64,000 nucleotides of DNA from Lysobacteraceae bacterium P (GCA_005503055.1 SCOX01000008.1:124001-188000), one strand, 5' to 3'; positions 20,741-30,119 are shown, counted from the first letter of the stretch. Notes: generated from the sequence alone by a model not told the origin. Program-made: numbers and translations.

Positions 20741-21121
20741 TCAGGTGTGGATCAGCCTGCCGCCGCCAAACGACCAGTTCTCCCAGGTCGTTTCCTTGAA
20801 GGCGACCATGACGTGCTCCGGATCGAGCCCGGTCTGGCCCAGGCGCTCCATCAGTTCGGCCAGCAGCATCTTCTTCACCTTCACGCTGCGCCCGACCGAC
20901 CACAGGATCTCGATCAGCACGAAGTCCTCCGTGCGCGGCGAGGCCAGGTCAGGATAGCTCGGGTCGAAGCGGAAGTCGGCCGCGTCCAGTTCGAACACGC
21001 GCTGGAACAGGTCGGCCTGCGGCACGCCACTGGAGACCAGCGAGGCATGCACGGCGTCGAGCACCGAGGTCTTGAACGCCTGCGTCTTGGGCTTGCGGAC
21101 GGTGAGGGTCACCAGTGGCAT
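20741..21121 (-). CDS. Tautomerase family protein
   Basis: The protein has 126 residues from ATG 21121, with GGAG 10 bases upstream. Proline follows the initiator Met (MPLVTLTVRK), the usual catalytic base of the 4-oxalocrotonate tautomerase superfamily. A single chain of this length fits the two-unit subgroup (DFVLIEILWSVGRSVKVKK is a family-like strand). The substrate is unknown. It follows the cysB-like gene on the same strand with 71 bp between, so it may be read from that transcript. Confidence 0.78.
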   Translation of the reverse strand: MPLVTLTVRKPKTQAFKTSVLDAVHASLVSSGVPQADLFQRVFELDAADFRFDPSYPDLASPRTEDFVLIEILWSVGRSVKVKKMLLAELMERLGQTGLDPEHVMVAFKETTWENWSFGGGRLIHT

Positions 21122-21192
21122 GGCGCTGCTCCGATTTATGAGGACTCGTTGACGACGACGCGTCGAAGGCGACGGTCCCGCGCGATCGGTCG

Positions 21193-22176
21193 TCAGGTGG
21201 TGATCGGCTGGCTCAGCTGGCGCCATGACGGCGCCGGCGGCCATTGCGGTTCCAGGTTGCCTTCGAGCACGCGGCGCAGGTCGCGGCGATCCAGCTGCGG
21301 CGCGATGCCATGCAGCAACGCCAGCGCATATTCGCGCAACACGCGTGCGCGCGGAATTACCGCCCAGGTGATGCACTCGGGTAGCGCGTCCGGCGCGGGC
21401 AGCGCGATCAGGTCGTCGTCGCGCGCCCCCACCGCCATCTCCGCCAGCACGCCGACGCCGAGGCCGGCGCGCACGTAGGTCTTGATGAGGTCGGCATCGC
21501 GCGCGGTCATCGCCAGCTGCGGCTCCAGACCGGCTTCGACGAAGGTGCGGCGCAGCGACGACTCGGCGCGATTGGACGATTCGTAGCTCACCAGCGGATG
21601 CGCCGCCAACTCGGCCAGCGTCGGCGCACGCTTCAGCGCGGCCAGGGGATGCGTGCGCGGCACCAGCACCAGTCGGCGCCAGCGGTACAGCGGCACGGCG
21701 ACGCCGCCATCGGGCTCGCTGCCCGCCGTGCTGATGACGGCCAGGTCGGCCTCGCCGCGCGCGAGCTGCTCCAGCACTTCGCCATCGGCCGCGGCCTGCA
21801 GGTGCATGCTGACCTGTGGGAATTCGCGCTTCACCGCGGCGATCACCTCGGGCAGCACGAAACGCGCCTGCGTGTGCGTCGTCGCCAGCACCAGCCGCCC
21901 GCTGTGCTGGCCGCGTTCGTTGGCGGCGTAGGCGCGGATGTTTCCGGCTTCCTCGAGGATGCGGCGCGCATGCATCAGCACGCGCTCGCCCGCGGGGGCG
22001 ATCGACTCCAGGCTGCGGCCCTTGCGCGTGAACAGTTGGAAGCCCAGCTCGTCTTCCAGCTGCTTGAGCTGCTTGGACAGGCCGGGCTGGGTCGCGTGCA
22101 CACGCTCGGCGGCCAACGTGATGTTGAGGCCGGAGTCGGCGATGGCGACGAGGTAGCGGAGCTGGGTAAGGGTCAT
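21193..22176 (-). CDS. cysB: LysR-type regulator, CysB-like
   Basis: The protein has 327 residues. The N-terminal winged helix-turn-helix is at about 1-60 (LRYLVAIADSGLNITLAAER, then ATQPGLSKQLKQLE), followed by a substrate-binding domain with RLVLATTHTQARFVLP, which is CysB-like. CysB activates sulfate-assimilation genes and senses N-acetylserine. It is divergent from cysG and lies close to cysK, cysJIH and cysDN, so those are its likely targets. The gene symbol is based on similarity and context; the related regulator Cbl is an alternative. Confidence 0.85.
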   Translation of the reverse strand: MTLTQLRYLVAIADSGLNITLAAERVHATQPGLSKQLKQLEDELGFQLFTRKGRSLESIAPAGERVLMHARRILEEAGNIRAYAANERGQHSGRLVLATTHTQARFVLPEVIAAVKREFPQVSMHLQAAADGEVLEQLARGEADLAVISTAGSEPDGGVAVPLYRWRRLVLVPRTHPLAALKRAPTLAELAAHPLVSYESSNRAESSLRRTFVEAGLEPQLAMTARDADLIKTYVRAGLGVGVLAEMAVGARDDDLIALPAPDALPECITWAVIPRARVLREYALALLHGIAPQLDRRDLRRVLEGNLEPQWPPAPSWRQLSQPITT

Positions 22177-22487
22177 GTGGGAGCGGTTCGTGGCGGCGGT
22201 ACGGGCCTAGGCGGGCGGGCGAAAGTCGGTTCCGGCGGCCATCGGCCACTGGCTCCACGCGCGCCTGCCGCGTTCATATATATCGCTCGATACGAATAGA
22301 GGGATGAACAAAAACTACCGCGCGCGGCCCGCCCTGTCCAGCGTGGGCGCCGCCCCCCGAGCGGCTTCGCTCCTGGCGGGACCGAGGTCATTCCGAAACG
22401 GCATGAGCCCAGGCGGTCGCATCATTTCCGCGCGCACCGGGGCCTGCGTAGCGTCGCGGTATCGCCCTGCTTCCCGGCTTCGATGCC
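22177..22487. other. Divergent intergenic region (about 310 bp) between the cysB-like gene and cysG
   Basis: I see no gene here. Most of it is G+C rich, but a stretch near 22272-22316 is strikingly AT-rich and holds nested palindromes (next entry). A decamer at 22399-22408 is shared with the cysD/cysJ region. An open frame starting at ATG 22304 has Arg/Ala-rich low-quality coding and is rejected. Confidence 0.6.
22272..22309. promoter_or_regulatory. Nested palindromes in an AT-rich island, candidate operator/promoter
   Basis: An outer inverted repeat GTTCAT (22272-22277) / ATGAAC (22304-22309) encloses an exact palindrome TATCG-CT-CGATA (22281-22292). This AT-rich island stands out from its G+C-rich setting and lies between the divergent regulator and cysG genes, where a LysR-type protein would bind. 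Which protein binds is not shown. Confidence 0.5.
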
Positions 22488-23930
22488 ATGGCCAGTCCGC
22501 CGGCTCCCCCGCGTCTCTTCCCCGTTTTCGCCGACCTGCGCGGCCGCGCCGTGCTGGTCGTCGGCGGTGGCACCGTGGCGCTGCGCAAGACGACGGCGTT
22601 GCTGGAGGCCGGCGCGATCGTGCGCCTCGGCGCCCCGGCGCTGAACGCGGAACTGGCGGGGTTGGTGGAACAAGGGCGCATCGAACATCTGCACGGAACC
22701 TTCGCGCCGCGCTGGCTCGACGGCGCGTGGCTCGCCATTGCCGCCACCGACGACGACGAGGTCAACCGCGCCGTCGCCGAAGCCGGAGAGGCGCAGCGCG
22801 TCTGGGTGAACGTGGTCGACGACGCGCGGGCGTCGAGCGTGCAGATTCCCGCGCGCGTCGACCGCGGTCCGTTGCAGGTGGCCATCTCCAGCGGCGGCGC
22901 GGCGCCCATGCTCGCGCGCCATCTGCGCGAGACGCTGGAGACGCAGCTCGACACTTCGCTGGGCGAGCTGGCCGAACTGCTCGGCCGCGAGCGCCACCGC
23001 ATCCGTTCGCGCTTCCCGCAGATGGGCGCGCGACGTCGGTTCTTCGACCGCCTCCTGCAAGGCGCCGTGCCCGCGTTGCTGCGTCGGCGCCAGCACCTGG
23101 CGGCGGAACGCGAGTTCGGCGCGCAGCTCCACGCCGATGCCTCCACCGCGCGCGGTTCGGTCGCGCTGGTTGGCGCCGGCCCCGGCGATCCCGGCCTGCT
23201 GACGTTGCGCGCGCTGCGCGTGCTCAACGAGGCGGACGTGATCCTGCACGACCGCCTGGTCAGCGACGAGGTGCTGCAGCTCGTGCGACGCGACGCGCAG
23301 CGCATCGAGGTCGGCAAGCAGGCCGGCAACCATCACGCGACGCAGGACCAGATCCACGCGCTGATGCTCGAACACACTCTCGCCGGCAAGCGCGTGGTGC
23401 GGCTGAAGGGCGGCGACCCGTTCGTGTTCGGTCGCGGCGGCGAGGAACTGGAAGTGCTGCGCGCGCACGGCATCGACTTCGAGGTGGTGCCCGGCATCAC
23501 CGCGGCGCTCGCCTGCGCCGCCTATGCCGGCGTGCCGCTCACGCATCGCGAGCATGCGCAGTCGGTGCGGCTGGTCACCGCGCATTGCAGGGAGTCGCAG
23601 GACACGCTGGACTGGCCGGCGCTCGCGCTGGAGCGGCAGACGCTGGCCGTCTACATGGGCGTCGCCGGGCTCGATCGCTTCAGCGCGCGCCTGATCGAGC
23701 ACGGCCGCGCGGCGACGACGCCGTTCGCCATCGTCGAAAACGGCTCGCGCGCGAACCAGCGCGTGATCACCGGCGCGCTGTCCGGTCTGGCCGAGCTTGC
23801 CCGTATACACGCCGTGCAGTCGCCGGCGTTGTTGATCGTCGGCGAAGTCGCGGCCCTGGCCAACACGCTGCACTGGTTCGGCGGACCGCCGCTTGGCGCA
23901 CCCGCGCCCGCCGTCGCCGAGGCCGCCTGA
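22488..23930 (+). CDS. cysG: Siroheme synthase (CysG, multifunctional)
   Basis: The protein has 480 residues. The N-terminal precorrin-2 dehydrogenase/ferrochelatase part has the NAD loop [11 protein letters not shown] and [11 protein letters not shown]. The C-terminal uroporphyrinogen III methyltransferase part starts near 222 ([19 protein letters not shown]), with [16 protein letters not shown] and VVPGITAA. It converts uroporphyrinogen III to sirohaem, the cofactor of CysI. The gene leads cysG-cysK, divergent from the cysB-like gene. The chosen ATG at 22488 gives the normal N-terminus. Confidence 0.95.
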   Translation: MASPPAPPRLFPVFADLRGRAVLVVGGGTVALRKTTALLEAGAIVRLGAPALNAELAGLVEQGRIEHLHGTFAPRWLDGAWLAIAATDDDEVNRAVAEAGEAQRVWVNVVDDARASSVQIPARVDRGPLQVAISSGGAAPMLARHLRETLETQLDTSLGELAELLGRERHRIRSRFPQMGARRRFFDRLLQGAVPALLRRRQHLAAEREFGAQLHADASTARGSVALVGAGPGDPGLLTLRALRVLNEADVILHDRLVSDEVLQLVRRDAQRIEVGKQAGNHHATQDQIHALMLEHTLAGKRVVRLKGGDPFVFGRGGEELEVLRAHGIDFEVVPGITAALACAAYAGVPLTHREHAQSVRLVTAHCRESQDTLDWPALALERQTLAVYMGVAGLDRFSARLIEHGRAATTPFAIVENGSRANQRVITGALSGLAELARIHAVQSPALLIVGEVAALANTLHWFGGPPLGAPAPAVAEAA

Positions 23931-23974
23931 TCAGGCCTTCCAAGCACGCACGCCCCCACACACGAGACACGCAC

Positions 23975-24952
23975 ATGGCCCTTTACGACAGCATCCTCGA
24001 CACCATCGGCAGCACGCCCATCGTCAAACTGCATCGCATCGCGCCCAAGCACGTGACGCTGTACGCGAAGGTCGAATCGTTCAACCCCGGCGGTTCGGTG
24101 AAGGACCGCCTCGCCTTGGCCATCGTCCTCGACGCCGAGCGCAAGGGACTGCTCAAGCCCGGCCAGACGATCGTCGAGGCGACCTCCGGCAACACCGGCA
24201 TCGCGCTGGCGCTGGTCGCGGCAGCGCGCGGTTATCCCTTCGTGGCGGTGATGACCGAAACCTTCTCGGTCGAGCGCCGCAAGCTGATGCGCGCCTACGG
24301 CGCGAAGGTCATCCTCACGCCGGCCGCGGAACGCGGTTCGGGCATGGTGCGTCGCGCGCAGGAACTCGCGGACAAGCACGGCTGGTTCCTCGCGCGGCAG
24401 TTCGAGAACGAGGCCAATCCTGCCTATCACCGCAGCACCACCGGACCGGAAATCCTGCGCGACTTCGCCGGCAAGCGGCTGGATTACTTCGTCAGCGGCT
24501 GGGGCACCGGCGGCACGATCACGGGTGCGGGCGAAGTGCTCAAGCTCGCGCGTCCGGACCTGAAGGTGATCGCCAGCGAACCGGCCGGCGCCTCACTGCT
24601 GTCGGGCAAGGAATGGCAGCCGCACAAGATCCAGGGCTGGACGCCGGACTTCCTGCCGGCAGTGCTCAGCCGCACGATCGCGGACGAAATCCTCCCCGTC
24701 GATGACGTGCTCGCGCGCGACACCGCCCGGCGCCTCGCCGCGGAGGAAGGCGTGTTCGTCGGCATCTCCGCCGGTGCGACGGTCGCCGCCGCGCTGAAGG
24801 TCGCCGAACAGGCGCCGGAAGGCTCGGTGCTGCTGGCGGTGCTGCCGGACACCGGCGAGCGCTACCTGTCGACGTTCCTGTTCGAAGGCGTGGCCGAAGG
24901 CTCCGACGACGAATGGCTGGCCTCGCTGGAGCGCGACGCCGTCGCGGCTTGA
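23975..24952 (+). CDS. cysK: Cysteine synthase A (O-acetylserine sulfhydrylase)
   Basis: The protein has 325 residues from ATG 23975. The PLP lysine is K43 in NPGGSVKDRLAL, the substrate loop is TSGNTGIALA, and the phosphate-binding glycines are GWGTGGTITGAG. ISAGATVAAALKVA near the end matches the family. It makes cysteine from O-acetylserine and the sulfide produced by CysJI, so it ends the pathway encoded around it. It lies 44 bp after cysG. CysK is favoured over CysM by overall pattern, with modest certainty. Confidence 0.93.
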   Translation: MALYDSILDTIGSTPIVKLHRIAPKHVTLYAKVESFNPGGSVKDRLALAIVLDAERKGLLKPGQTIVEATSGNTGIALALVAAARGYPFVAVMTETFSVERRKLMRAYGAKVILTPAAERGSGMVRRAQELADKHGWFLARQFENEANPAYHRSTTGPEILRDFAGKRLDYFVSGWGTGGTITGAGEVLKLARPDLKVIASEPAGASLLSGKEWQPHKIQGWTPDFLPAVLSRTIADEILPVDDVLARDTARRLAAEEGVFVGISAGATVAAALKVAEQAPEGSVLLAVLPDTGERYLSTFLFEGVAEGSDDEWLASLERDAVAA

Positions 24953-25105
24953 TCTCCGCGAGATCCCGAGCACGAGCGTTCTGCTGCATCGCGCCGGGGC
25001 GCGCCGCTCGGGACGCGCCATTCGGGGCCGTGACCGCCGTGCATTCCACCGTGCACGGCCCGCGGGCTAACCTGTGCGCGGCGGCCATCGCCGCGCGGAG
25101 CCTGC

Positions 25106-26146
25106 ATGACTGTCGTACCCGGTTCGAATCCCACCCCTGCGCCTGACGCGTTGGAGCGCGAGCTCGCGCGCCTGGCCTGGGCACGCGCCGCCACGGGCGA
25201 GCCGGAGCTGCAGTTGGTGCGCGCGTCCGTCGATGCCGGCCATCGCAGCTACTGGCGCGTCGCCACCGCGGACGGCAGCCGGATCGTCATGGATTCGCCG
25301 CCGCAGCTGGAGGACGTGCGTCCGTGGCTGCGCATGCGCGCGCTGCTCGAAAGCGGCGGTGTGCGCGTGCCACAGGTGCTGGTGGAAGACATCGGCAACG
25401 GTTTCCTGCTGCTGGAAGACCTGGGCGGGCCGACATTGGCGCAGGTGATCGACGACGAGACGGCGGACGCGCACTTCGACGCCGCCATTGAACAACTGCT
25501 GCGCCTGCAGGCGATACAGCCACCGCTGGGAACCGGCGAGTTCGGCGAAGCGCTGCTGCAACGCGACGCGGGATTGTTCGAGGGCTGGTTCCTGCGGCGC
25601 CACCTCGGCCTGGAGCTGGATCGCGACGATCTGGACCGGCTGGAACTCGTGCAGCGCAGGCTGATGGACAACGCCCTGCGACAGGCCCGCGTGCTCACGC
25701 ATCGCGACTTCATGCCGCGCAACCTGATGCCGATGCACGGCGGCCCGGCGGTACTGGATTTCCAGGACTGCGTATGGGGCCCCGTCGCGTACGACCCGGT
25801 GAGCCTGTTCAAGGATGCGTTCCTGAGCTGGCCGATCGAACGCGTGGACGAATGGCTGGTGCGCTATCACGAGCGCGCGGTGAAGGCGCGCATTCCGGTG
25901 CCGCCGCTGGGCGAGTTCCTGCGCGACGCGGACTGGCTCGGCGTGCAGAGGCACCTCAAGATCCTGGGGATCTTCTCGCGCCTCCACTACCGCGACGGCA
26001 AGAGCAGGTACCTGCCCGATGCGCCGCGCTTCATCCGCTTCCTCGACGAGGTGCTGCCGCGCTACCGCGAGCTGGTCGCGCTGCGCGAAGTGCTGGACGT
26101 GCGCATCCGCCCGGCGATGGAACGCATCGCCCTTCCCTCGCCGTGA
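25106..26146 (+). CDS. amgK: N-acetylmuramate/N-acetylglucosamine kinase AmgK (aminoglycoside phosphotransferase fold)
   Basis: The protein has 346 residues with an aminoglycoside-phosphotransferase-like kinase fold. The catalytic loop THRDFMPRNLM and the metal-binding LDFQDCVWGPVAYD are clear. AmgK phosphorylates MurNAc and GlcNAc at C1 using ATP. The next gene, murU, uses MurNAc-1-phosphate, so the pair forms the recycling route that bypasses de novo UDP-MurNAc synthesis. The start at ATG 25106 follows GCGGAG; the 15-25 residues before the fold may be partly dispensable. Cytoplasmic. Confidence 0.9.
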   Translation: MTVVPGSNPTPAPDALERELARLAWARAATGEPELQLVRASVDAGHRSYWRVATADGSRIVMDSPPQLEDVRPWLRMRALLESGGVRVPQVLVEDIGNGFLLLEDLGGPTLAQVIDDETADAHFDAAIEQLLRLQAIQPPLGTGEFGEALLQRDAGLFEGWFLRRHLGLELDRDDLDRLELVQRRLMDNALRQARVLTHRDFMPRNLMPMHGGPAVLDFQDCVWGPVAYDPVSLFKDAFLSWPIERVDEWLVRYHERAVKARIPVPPLGEFLRDADWLGVQRHLKILGIFSRLHYRDGKSRYLPDAPRFIRFLDEVLPRYRELVALREVLDVRIRPAMERIALPSP

Positions 26147-26165
26147 CGAACCGCTGGAGTCGTCC

Positions 26166-26870
26166 TTGAAAGCCCTGATCTTCGCCGCCGGTCTCGGCGA
26201 GCGCATGCGTCCGCTGACCAACCACACGCCCAAGCCGCTGCTGCACGCGGGCGGCAAGGCGTTGATCGAATGGCACTTGGAGAAACTTGCCGGCATCGGG
26301 ATCCGCGAGGTCGTCATCAACACCAGCTGGCTGGCGACGCAGTTCCCGCAGACGCTCGGCGATGGCGCGCGGTGGGATGTGTCGATCCGCTACTCGTACG
26401 AAGGCGAAACTCCGCTGGAAACCGGCGGCGGGATGCTGCACGCGCTGCCGCTTGTGGGCGAGGCACCCTTCGTGCTGGTCAACGGCGACGTGTGGACGGA
26501 CTACGACTTCGCGCGTCTGCCGCACGAGCCGGCCGGACTGGCGCACCTGGTGATGGTCGACCGTCCGCCGCAGGCGACGCAGGGCGATTTCGCACTGGAC
26601 GACGATGGACGGGTTCGCAGCGAGGGCGGGAACAGGCTCACTTACGCCGGCATCGGCGTGTACCGCCCGCAGTTGCTCGACGGATGGCGCTCGCGCACGA
26701 CCGATGCGGGCGCGGACGAATCCCCGCCGCGTTTCCGCCTTGCGCCGATCCTGCGCGCACACATGGCACAGGATCTGATCACCGGCGAACACCATCGCGG
26801 ACGCTGGACGGACGTGGGGACGCCGGAAAGGTTGGCGGGATTGGAGCGGGAGCTGGCCGGCGTGGCGTAA
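26166..26870 (+). CDS. murU: N-acetylmuramate alpha-1-phosphate uridylyltransferase MurU
   Basis: The protein has 234 residues. I chose TTG 26166 because it gives MKALIFAAGLGERMRPLT, the standard nucleotidyltransferase signature, and has GGAG 6 bases upstream. TPKPLLHAGGKALIEW and LVNGDVWTDYDF follow as expected. It joins UTP and MurNAc-1-phosphate to UDP-MurNAc. It follows amgK by 19 bp, so they form an operon. In other bacteria this route lowers sensitivity to fosfomycin, because it does not need MurA. Confidence 0.92.
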   Translation: MKALIFAAGLGERMRPLTNHTPKPLLHAGGKALIEWHLEKLAGIGIREVVINTSWLATQFPQTLGDGARWDVSIRYSYEGETPLETGGGMLHALPLVGEAPFVLVNGDVWTDYDFARLPHEPAGLAHLVMVDRPPQATQGDFALDDDGRVRSEGGNRLTYAGIGVYRPQLLDGWRSRTTDAGADESPPRFRLAPILRAHMAQDLITGEHHRGRWTDVGTPERLAGLERELAGVA

Positions 26871-26941
26871 GGCCTACGCCGGGATGACGAGTATCGCGAG
26901 CAGGTCCGGACTCGCGCGCGGCTTCGCGGGCCGCGCCGCCG

Positions 26942-27658
26942 TCAGACGCTTCCCAGCGTCTGCCGCAGGAACGGCACCGTGATCCGCCGTTGCGCGGCAA
27001 GGGAAGCGCGGTCGAGGCGGTCGAGCAGCGAGGTCAACGCGCCCAGATCGCGATCCACACGCTTGAGCAGCCAATCCAGCGCCGCCTCTTCAAGCACCAG
27101 TCCTCGGCGTTGCGCGCGTTGCCGCAGCACGTCGCGGCGCCCCTCCTCGTCCAGCGGCATCAACGTGACGCGCGTGCACTGGCCCAGTCGCGAACGCAGG
27201 TCGGGCAAGCTCAAGCCGATGGCATCGGGAATGTCACGCGCCGCATATACCAGCACCACGCCAGCGGCGCGCGCACGGTTGTGGGCGTCGAACAGGGCGA
27301 CTTCGTCCTCGCGCTGGCCGGCGATGATGTCCACGCCGTCGAGCGCGATCACGTGATTGCCCTCCAGCGATTCCAGTGCATCGCGCATCCGGCCCGCTGC
27401 GGCGACCAGCGGCAGGTAGGCGGCGCGACGGCCGGCGGCTTCGGTCGCGGCGCAGGTCGCCAGCAGCAGGTGCGTCTTGCCGAAACCGGCAGGGCCGACG
27501 ATGAACACGTTGTCTTGCAGCGCGTTGTCGCGCGCGTCGCCCGTGCCTTCGGCAAGCGCGCGCAATTGTTCGATCACGCCGTCCGGCGCGTGCACGAAGG
27601 TGTCCAGACGCTGGTCGGGCGGATAGCGCAAGGCCAGCGGCAATTGTGGAACGCTCAC
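26942..27658 (-). CDS. hda: DnaA regulatory inactivator Hda
   Basis: The protein has 238 residues from a GTG start (MSVPQLPLALRYPPDQRLDT). The N-terminus carries the QLPL clamp-binding motif, followed by one AAA+ domain with the Walker A loop VGPAGFGKTHLL, a Walker B-like HVIALDGVDI and sensor/arginine-finger segments. Hda with DNA-loaded clamp stimulates ATP hydrolysis by DnaA and so prevents re-initiation of replication. It lies 27 bp after the PerM-type gene on the same strand. Confidence 0.92.
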   Translation of the reverse strand: MSVPQLPLALRYPPDQRLDTFVHAPDGVIEQLRALAEGTGDARDNALQDNVFIVGPAGFGKTHLLLATCAATEAAGRRAAYLPLVAAAGRMRDALESLEGNHVIALDGVDIIAGQREDEVALFDAHNRARAAGVVLVYAARDIPDAIGLSLPDLRSRLGQCTRVTLMPLDEEGRRDVLRQRAQRRGLVLEEAALDWLLKRVDRDLGALTSLLDRLDRASLAAQRRITVPFLRQTLGSV

Positions 27659-27685
27659 TGCGGAATCACTCTTGCTCGCGATCGG

Positions 27686-28855
27686 TCAGTTCTGCTCAGG
27701 CTTGCGTTCCGCGGGCGGCGCCAGGTGCGGATCGGCGAGCGGATCGGGCACGTCGTCTTCCGGCAACGGGTGCGCGCCGACGTACAGCCTGCTATGGCGA
27801 TAGCGCTCCTGCGCGTAACGCAGCAGCACGTTCACCACCGCCGCGACCGGCAACGCCAGCAGCATGCCGAGGAAGCCGAACAACTGGCCGCCTGCCAGTA
27901 CGGCGAAGATCACCGCCACCGGATGCAGGCCGATGCGATCGCCCACCAGCTTGGGCGTGAGCACGTAGCTTTCGATGACCTGGCCGATGCCGAACACCAC
28001 CAGCACACCGGCAACGTGCTGCCAATCGCCGAATTGCACCAGCGCGGCGATCACGCCCAGGAGGATGCCGCTGGCCGGACCGAGGTACGGCACGAAGGTC
28101 AGAATGCCCGCGATCAGGCCGATCAGGATGCCCAGGTCGAGCCCGACGGCCCACAGCCCCAGGCCGTACATCACGCCCAGCACCAGCATCACCAGGAACT
28201 GCCCGCGCAGGAAGGCGCCGAGCACGTCGCTGGATTCGCGCGCCAGGCGGCTGGCCGTGTCCAGGTGATCGCGCGGGATGAGCGAAGCGACGCGCTCGAC
28301 GATCAGGTCCCAGTCGCGCAGGAAGAAGAAGGTGATCACCGGCAACAGCGCGACGTTGGCGACCAGGCCGATCACCGCGAAGCCCGAGCGCGACAGGTAA
28401 CCCAGCAGCGTGCTCGCGATGCCGCCGGCGCGGTCCCAGTTGTCGCGCACCAGTTGCGAGAAATGGCCGAAATCCAGCCAGTCGGTGATCTCCACGCCGA
28501 TGCGCTGCTCCACCCACGGCAGGGCGCTGAGCATGAACCAGTCGCGGTAGTGCGGCCACGACGAGGCAAGGGTGGAGATCTGGCGTTCGATCAGGGGAAC
28601 CAGGATCAGCAGGCTCGCGAGCACGATCAGCGCCATCGCGGTGAACACCAGCGTCACGGCGACATTGCGCGAACGGCCCGCGCGTTGCAGCCGATCGACC
28701 AGCGGATCGCCCAGCCACGCCAGCATCAGCGCGAACACGAACGGAGTGAGGATCGGCGCAAGCAGCCAGATCAGCCAGAAGACGCCCAGGCCGAGCGCCA
28801 CCCATTGCAGGCGGCGCAGGAACAGTGCGATGTCATCCAGTGCAGTCGATTGCAT
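27686..28855 (-). CDS. AI-2E family transporter (PerM/YdiK-type permease)
   Basis: The 389-residue inner-membrane protein has roughly eight hydrophobic segments, beginning FLRRLQWVALGLGVFWLIWL. The family landmark region PVITFFFLRDWD lies mid-protein, as does FVPYLGPASGILLGV. The C-terminal tail (ADPHLAPPAERKPEQN) is hydrophilic. Members include putative exporters; the substrate of most is unknown and the AI-2 name is historical. It sits between the DUF2066 gene and hda, a common order in gammaproteobacteria. Confidence 0.9.
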   Translation of the reverse strand: MQSTALDDIALFLRRLQWVALGLGVFWLIWLLAPILTPFVFALMLAWLGDPLVDRLQRAGRSRNVAVTLVFTAMALIVLASLLILVPLIERQISTLASSWPHYRDWFMLSALPWVEQRIGVEITDWLDFGHFSQLVRDNWDRAGGIASTLLGYLSRSGFAVIGLVANVALLPVITFFFLRDWDLIVERVASLIPRDHLDTASRLARESSDVLGAFLRGQFLVMLVLGVMYGLGLWAVGLDLGILIGLIAGILTFVPYLGPASGILLGVIAALVQFGDWQHVAGVLVVFGIGQVIESYVLTPKLVGDRIGLHPVAVIFAVLAGGQLFGFLGMLLALPVAAVVNVLLRYAQERYRHSRLYVGAHPLPEDDVPDPLADPHLAPPAERKPEQN

Positions 28856-28875
28856 GCGTGTCCTTGTTTGATCGC

Positions 28876-30000
28876 TCAGCGGAGCCGGTAGACCGGCGGC
28901 TGGCCTTCCAGGCCTTCCAGGCCTTCCAGTACTTCGACGACGCCATCGCGCGCGAGCAGGCGGTTCAGGCCCGGCATGCCGCTGACGAGTTCGAATTCGT
29001 ATTCCAGGCCCTGCGGTGTCGCACGCACCGGCGCGAGTCGACGCACGACCGCCAACTTCTGCAGGTAGCCGGCGAGGCGGATGAAGTCATCGCTGCTGTC
29101 GATGCCGGTGAAGGTCACGTGGTACACGCCCGGCTCGCCCGTGGTCGCGCGTTTGGCGTAGCGCTTCATCAACGCGTCGGCCGCGCCGTCCGCGCCGCCG
29201 GACATGAGCTGGCGTGCATCGGTACCGGTCTGCGACCAGTTGGCGAGCACCTTGCCTGCGTCGACGAAGGTCCAGTCGGCCTTCCAGCCGTTGGTGGTGT
29301 CGCGGTAGAGCTTGCCGATCAACTGCATCGGCGGGCTGTAGCGGGCCGAGGCGCGCGCCACGGCGGCGCTGTCGCCGCGCCAGATGGCGCCGACCGCCGC
29401 CTGCTCGGCGGCGTTGCCGGTGGGCAGGCCGAGTTTGTAGCCGCGTTCGACCGCCCGGTTCAGGGCCGGCCGCGCCGCATTCACCTGCGGCAGCCCGACC
29501 AGGCGCGGACCACTGCCGTCGTCGATGGCCAGCCACAGCACCGGCTTGGGACGCGGCTGCGGCCACACCGGGATGCCCAGGGTCGCGGCGAGGTCGTTAA
29601 CGGCCTCCTCGTCGTACTGGATCACCAGGGTGGTGCGGAAGTTGGGTGCGCCGGTCGGGCCGAGGCCTTCGTCCTGACGGTAGTCGTAGGCCTTCACGTA
29701 GGTCCTGGCCTGGCGCAGCTCGGCACCCACACCGGGCCGCGAGGCCGCGCCGCGGTCGCCGGACAGCTTGCCCAGCACCTGCGCCAGCCCGCGCGCGAAG
29801 GCGGAGTTGCGCTCGGTCTCCCCCTGCCCGTTCACCTGGACTTCGGTGGCGTAGATGCCCTCGGCCCGTGCCCGGTCGCCTTCCACGCGCTGCGCGACGG
29901 CGCCGTAACTCGCCAGGAGCAGGGCCAAGGCCGCGATCATCAGCTGAACCTGCCGGAGGAACCTCGTGCGCGGCGTTTCCGCGCGAATTGCCCGAACCAT
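28876..30000 (-). CDS. DUF2066 domain-containing exported protein
   Basis: The protein has 374 residues from ATG 30000, which has AGGGA 6-10 bases upstream; a GTG at 30048 would add 16 residues. A signal peptide ends near YGAVAQ. The rest matches DUF2066 (RARAEGIYATEVQVNGQGETERN and ARGLAQVLGKLSGDRG are typical). Its function is unknown. The C-terminal VLEGLEGLEGQ stretch is encoded by a three-copy 9-bp repeat. The gene is divergent from purM and lies just before the permease gene. Confidence 0.85.
   Translation of the reverse strand: MVRAIRAETPRTRFLRQVQLMIAALALLLASYGAVAQRVEGDRARAEGIYATEVQVNGQGETERNSAFARGLAQVLGKLSGDRGAASRPGVGAELRQARTYVKAYDYRQDEGLGPTGAPNFRTTLVIQYDEEAVNDLAATLGIPVWPQPRPKPVLWLAIDDGSGPRLVGLPQVNAARPALNRAVERGYKLGLPTGNAAEQAAVGAIWRGDSAAVARASARYSPPMQLIGKLYRDTTNGWKADWTFVDAGKVLANWSQTGTDARQLMSGGADGAADALMKRYAKRATTGEPGVYHVTFTGIDSSDDFIRLAGYLQKLAVVRRLAPVRATPQGLEYEFELVSGMPGLNRLLARDGVVEVLEGLEGLEGQPPVYRLR
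28902..28928. repeat. 9-bp tandem repeat (GGCCTTCCA x 3) within the DUF2066 coding sequence
   Basis: Three exact copies of GGCCTTCCA lie near the 3' end of the gene. On the coding strand they read as EGLEGLEGQ-type residues. Because the unit is nine bases, a change in copy number keeps the frame. Confidence 0.75.
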
Positions 30001-30078
30001 CGCTGTCCCTGGGTGCGTAATCAGTCGAAATGGTGCCGCAGCGGACACGGTCCGTCCATTCGCGGCTCGCCTGACTGT

Positions 30079-30084
30079 TAAAAT
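30079..30084 (+). promoter_or_regulatory. Possible -10 element of the purM promoter
   Basis: TAAAAT lies 35 bp before the purM start in a locally AT-rich spot (CTGTTAAAATCG). No strong -35 sequence is seen at the usual distance. Pattern call only. Confidence 0.35.
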
Positions 30085-30119
30085 CGCGACTTCATCTCCC
30101 GCGACCGCCGAGGCCGCCC

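Noticed and set aside
24953-25105. tRNA gene in the gap before amgK
   Set aside because: Some short palindromes exist, but no cloverleaf, anticodon loop or TTCGA-like arm with correct spacing was found.
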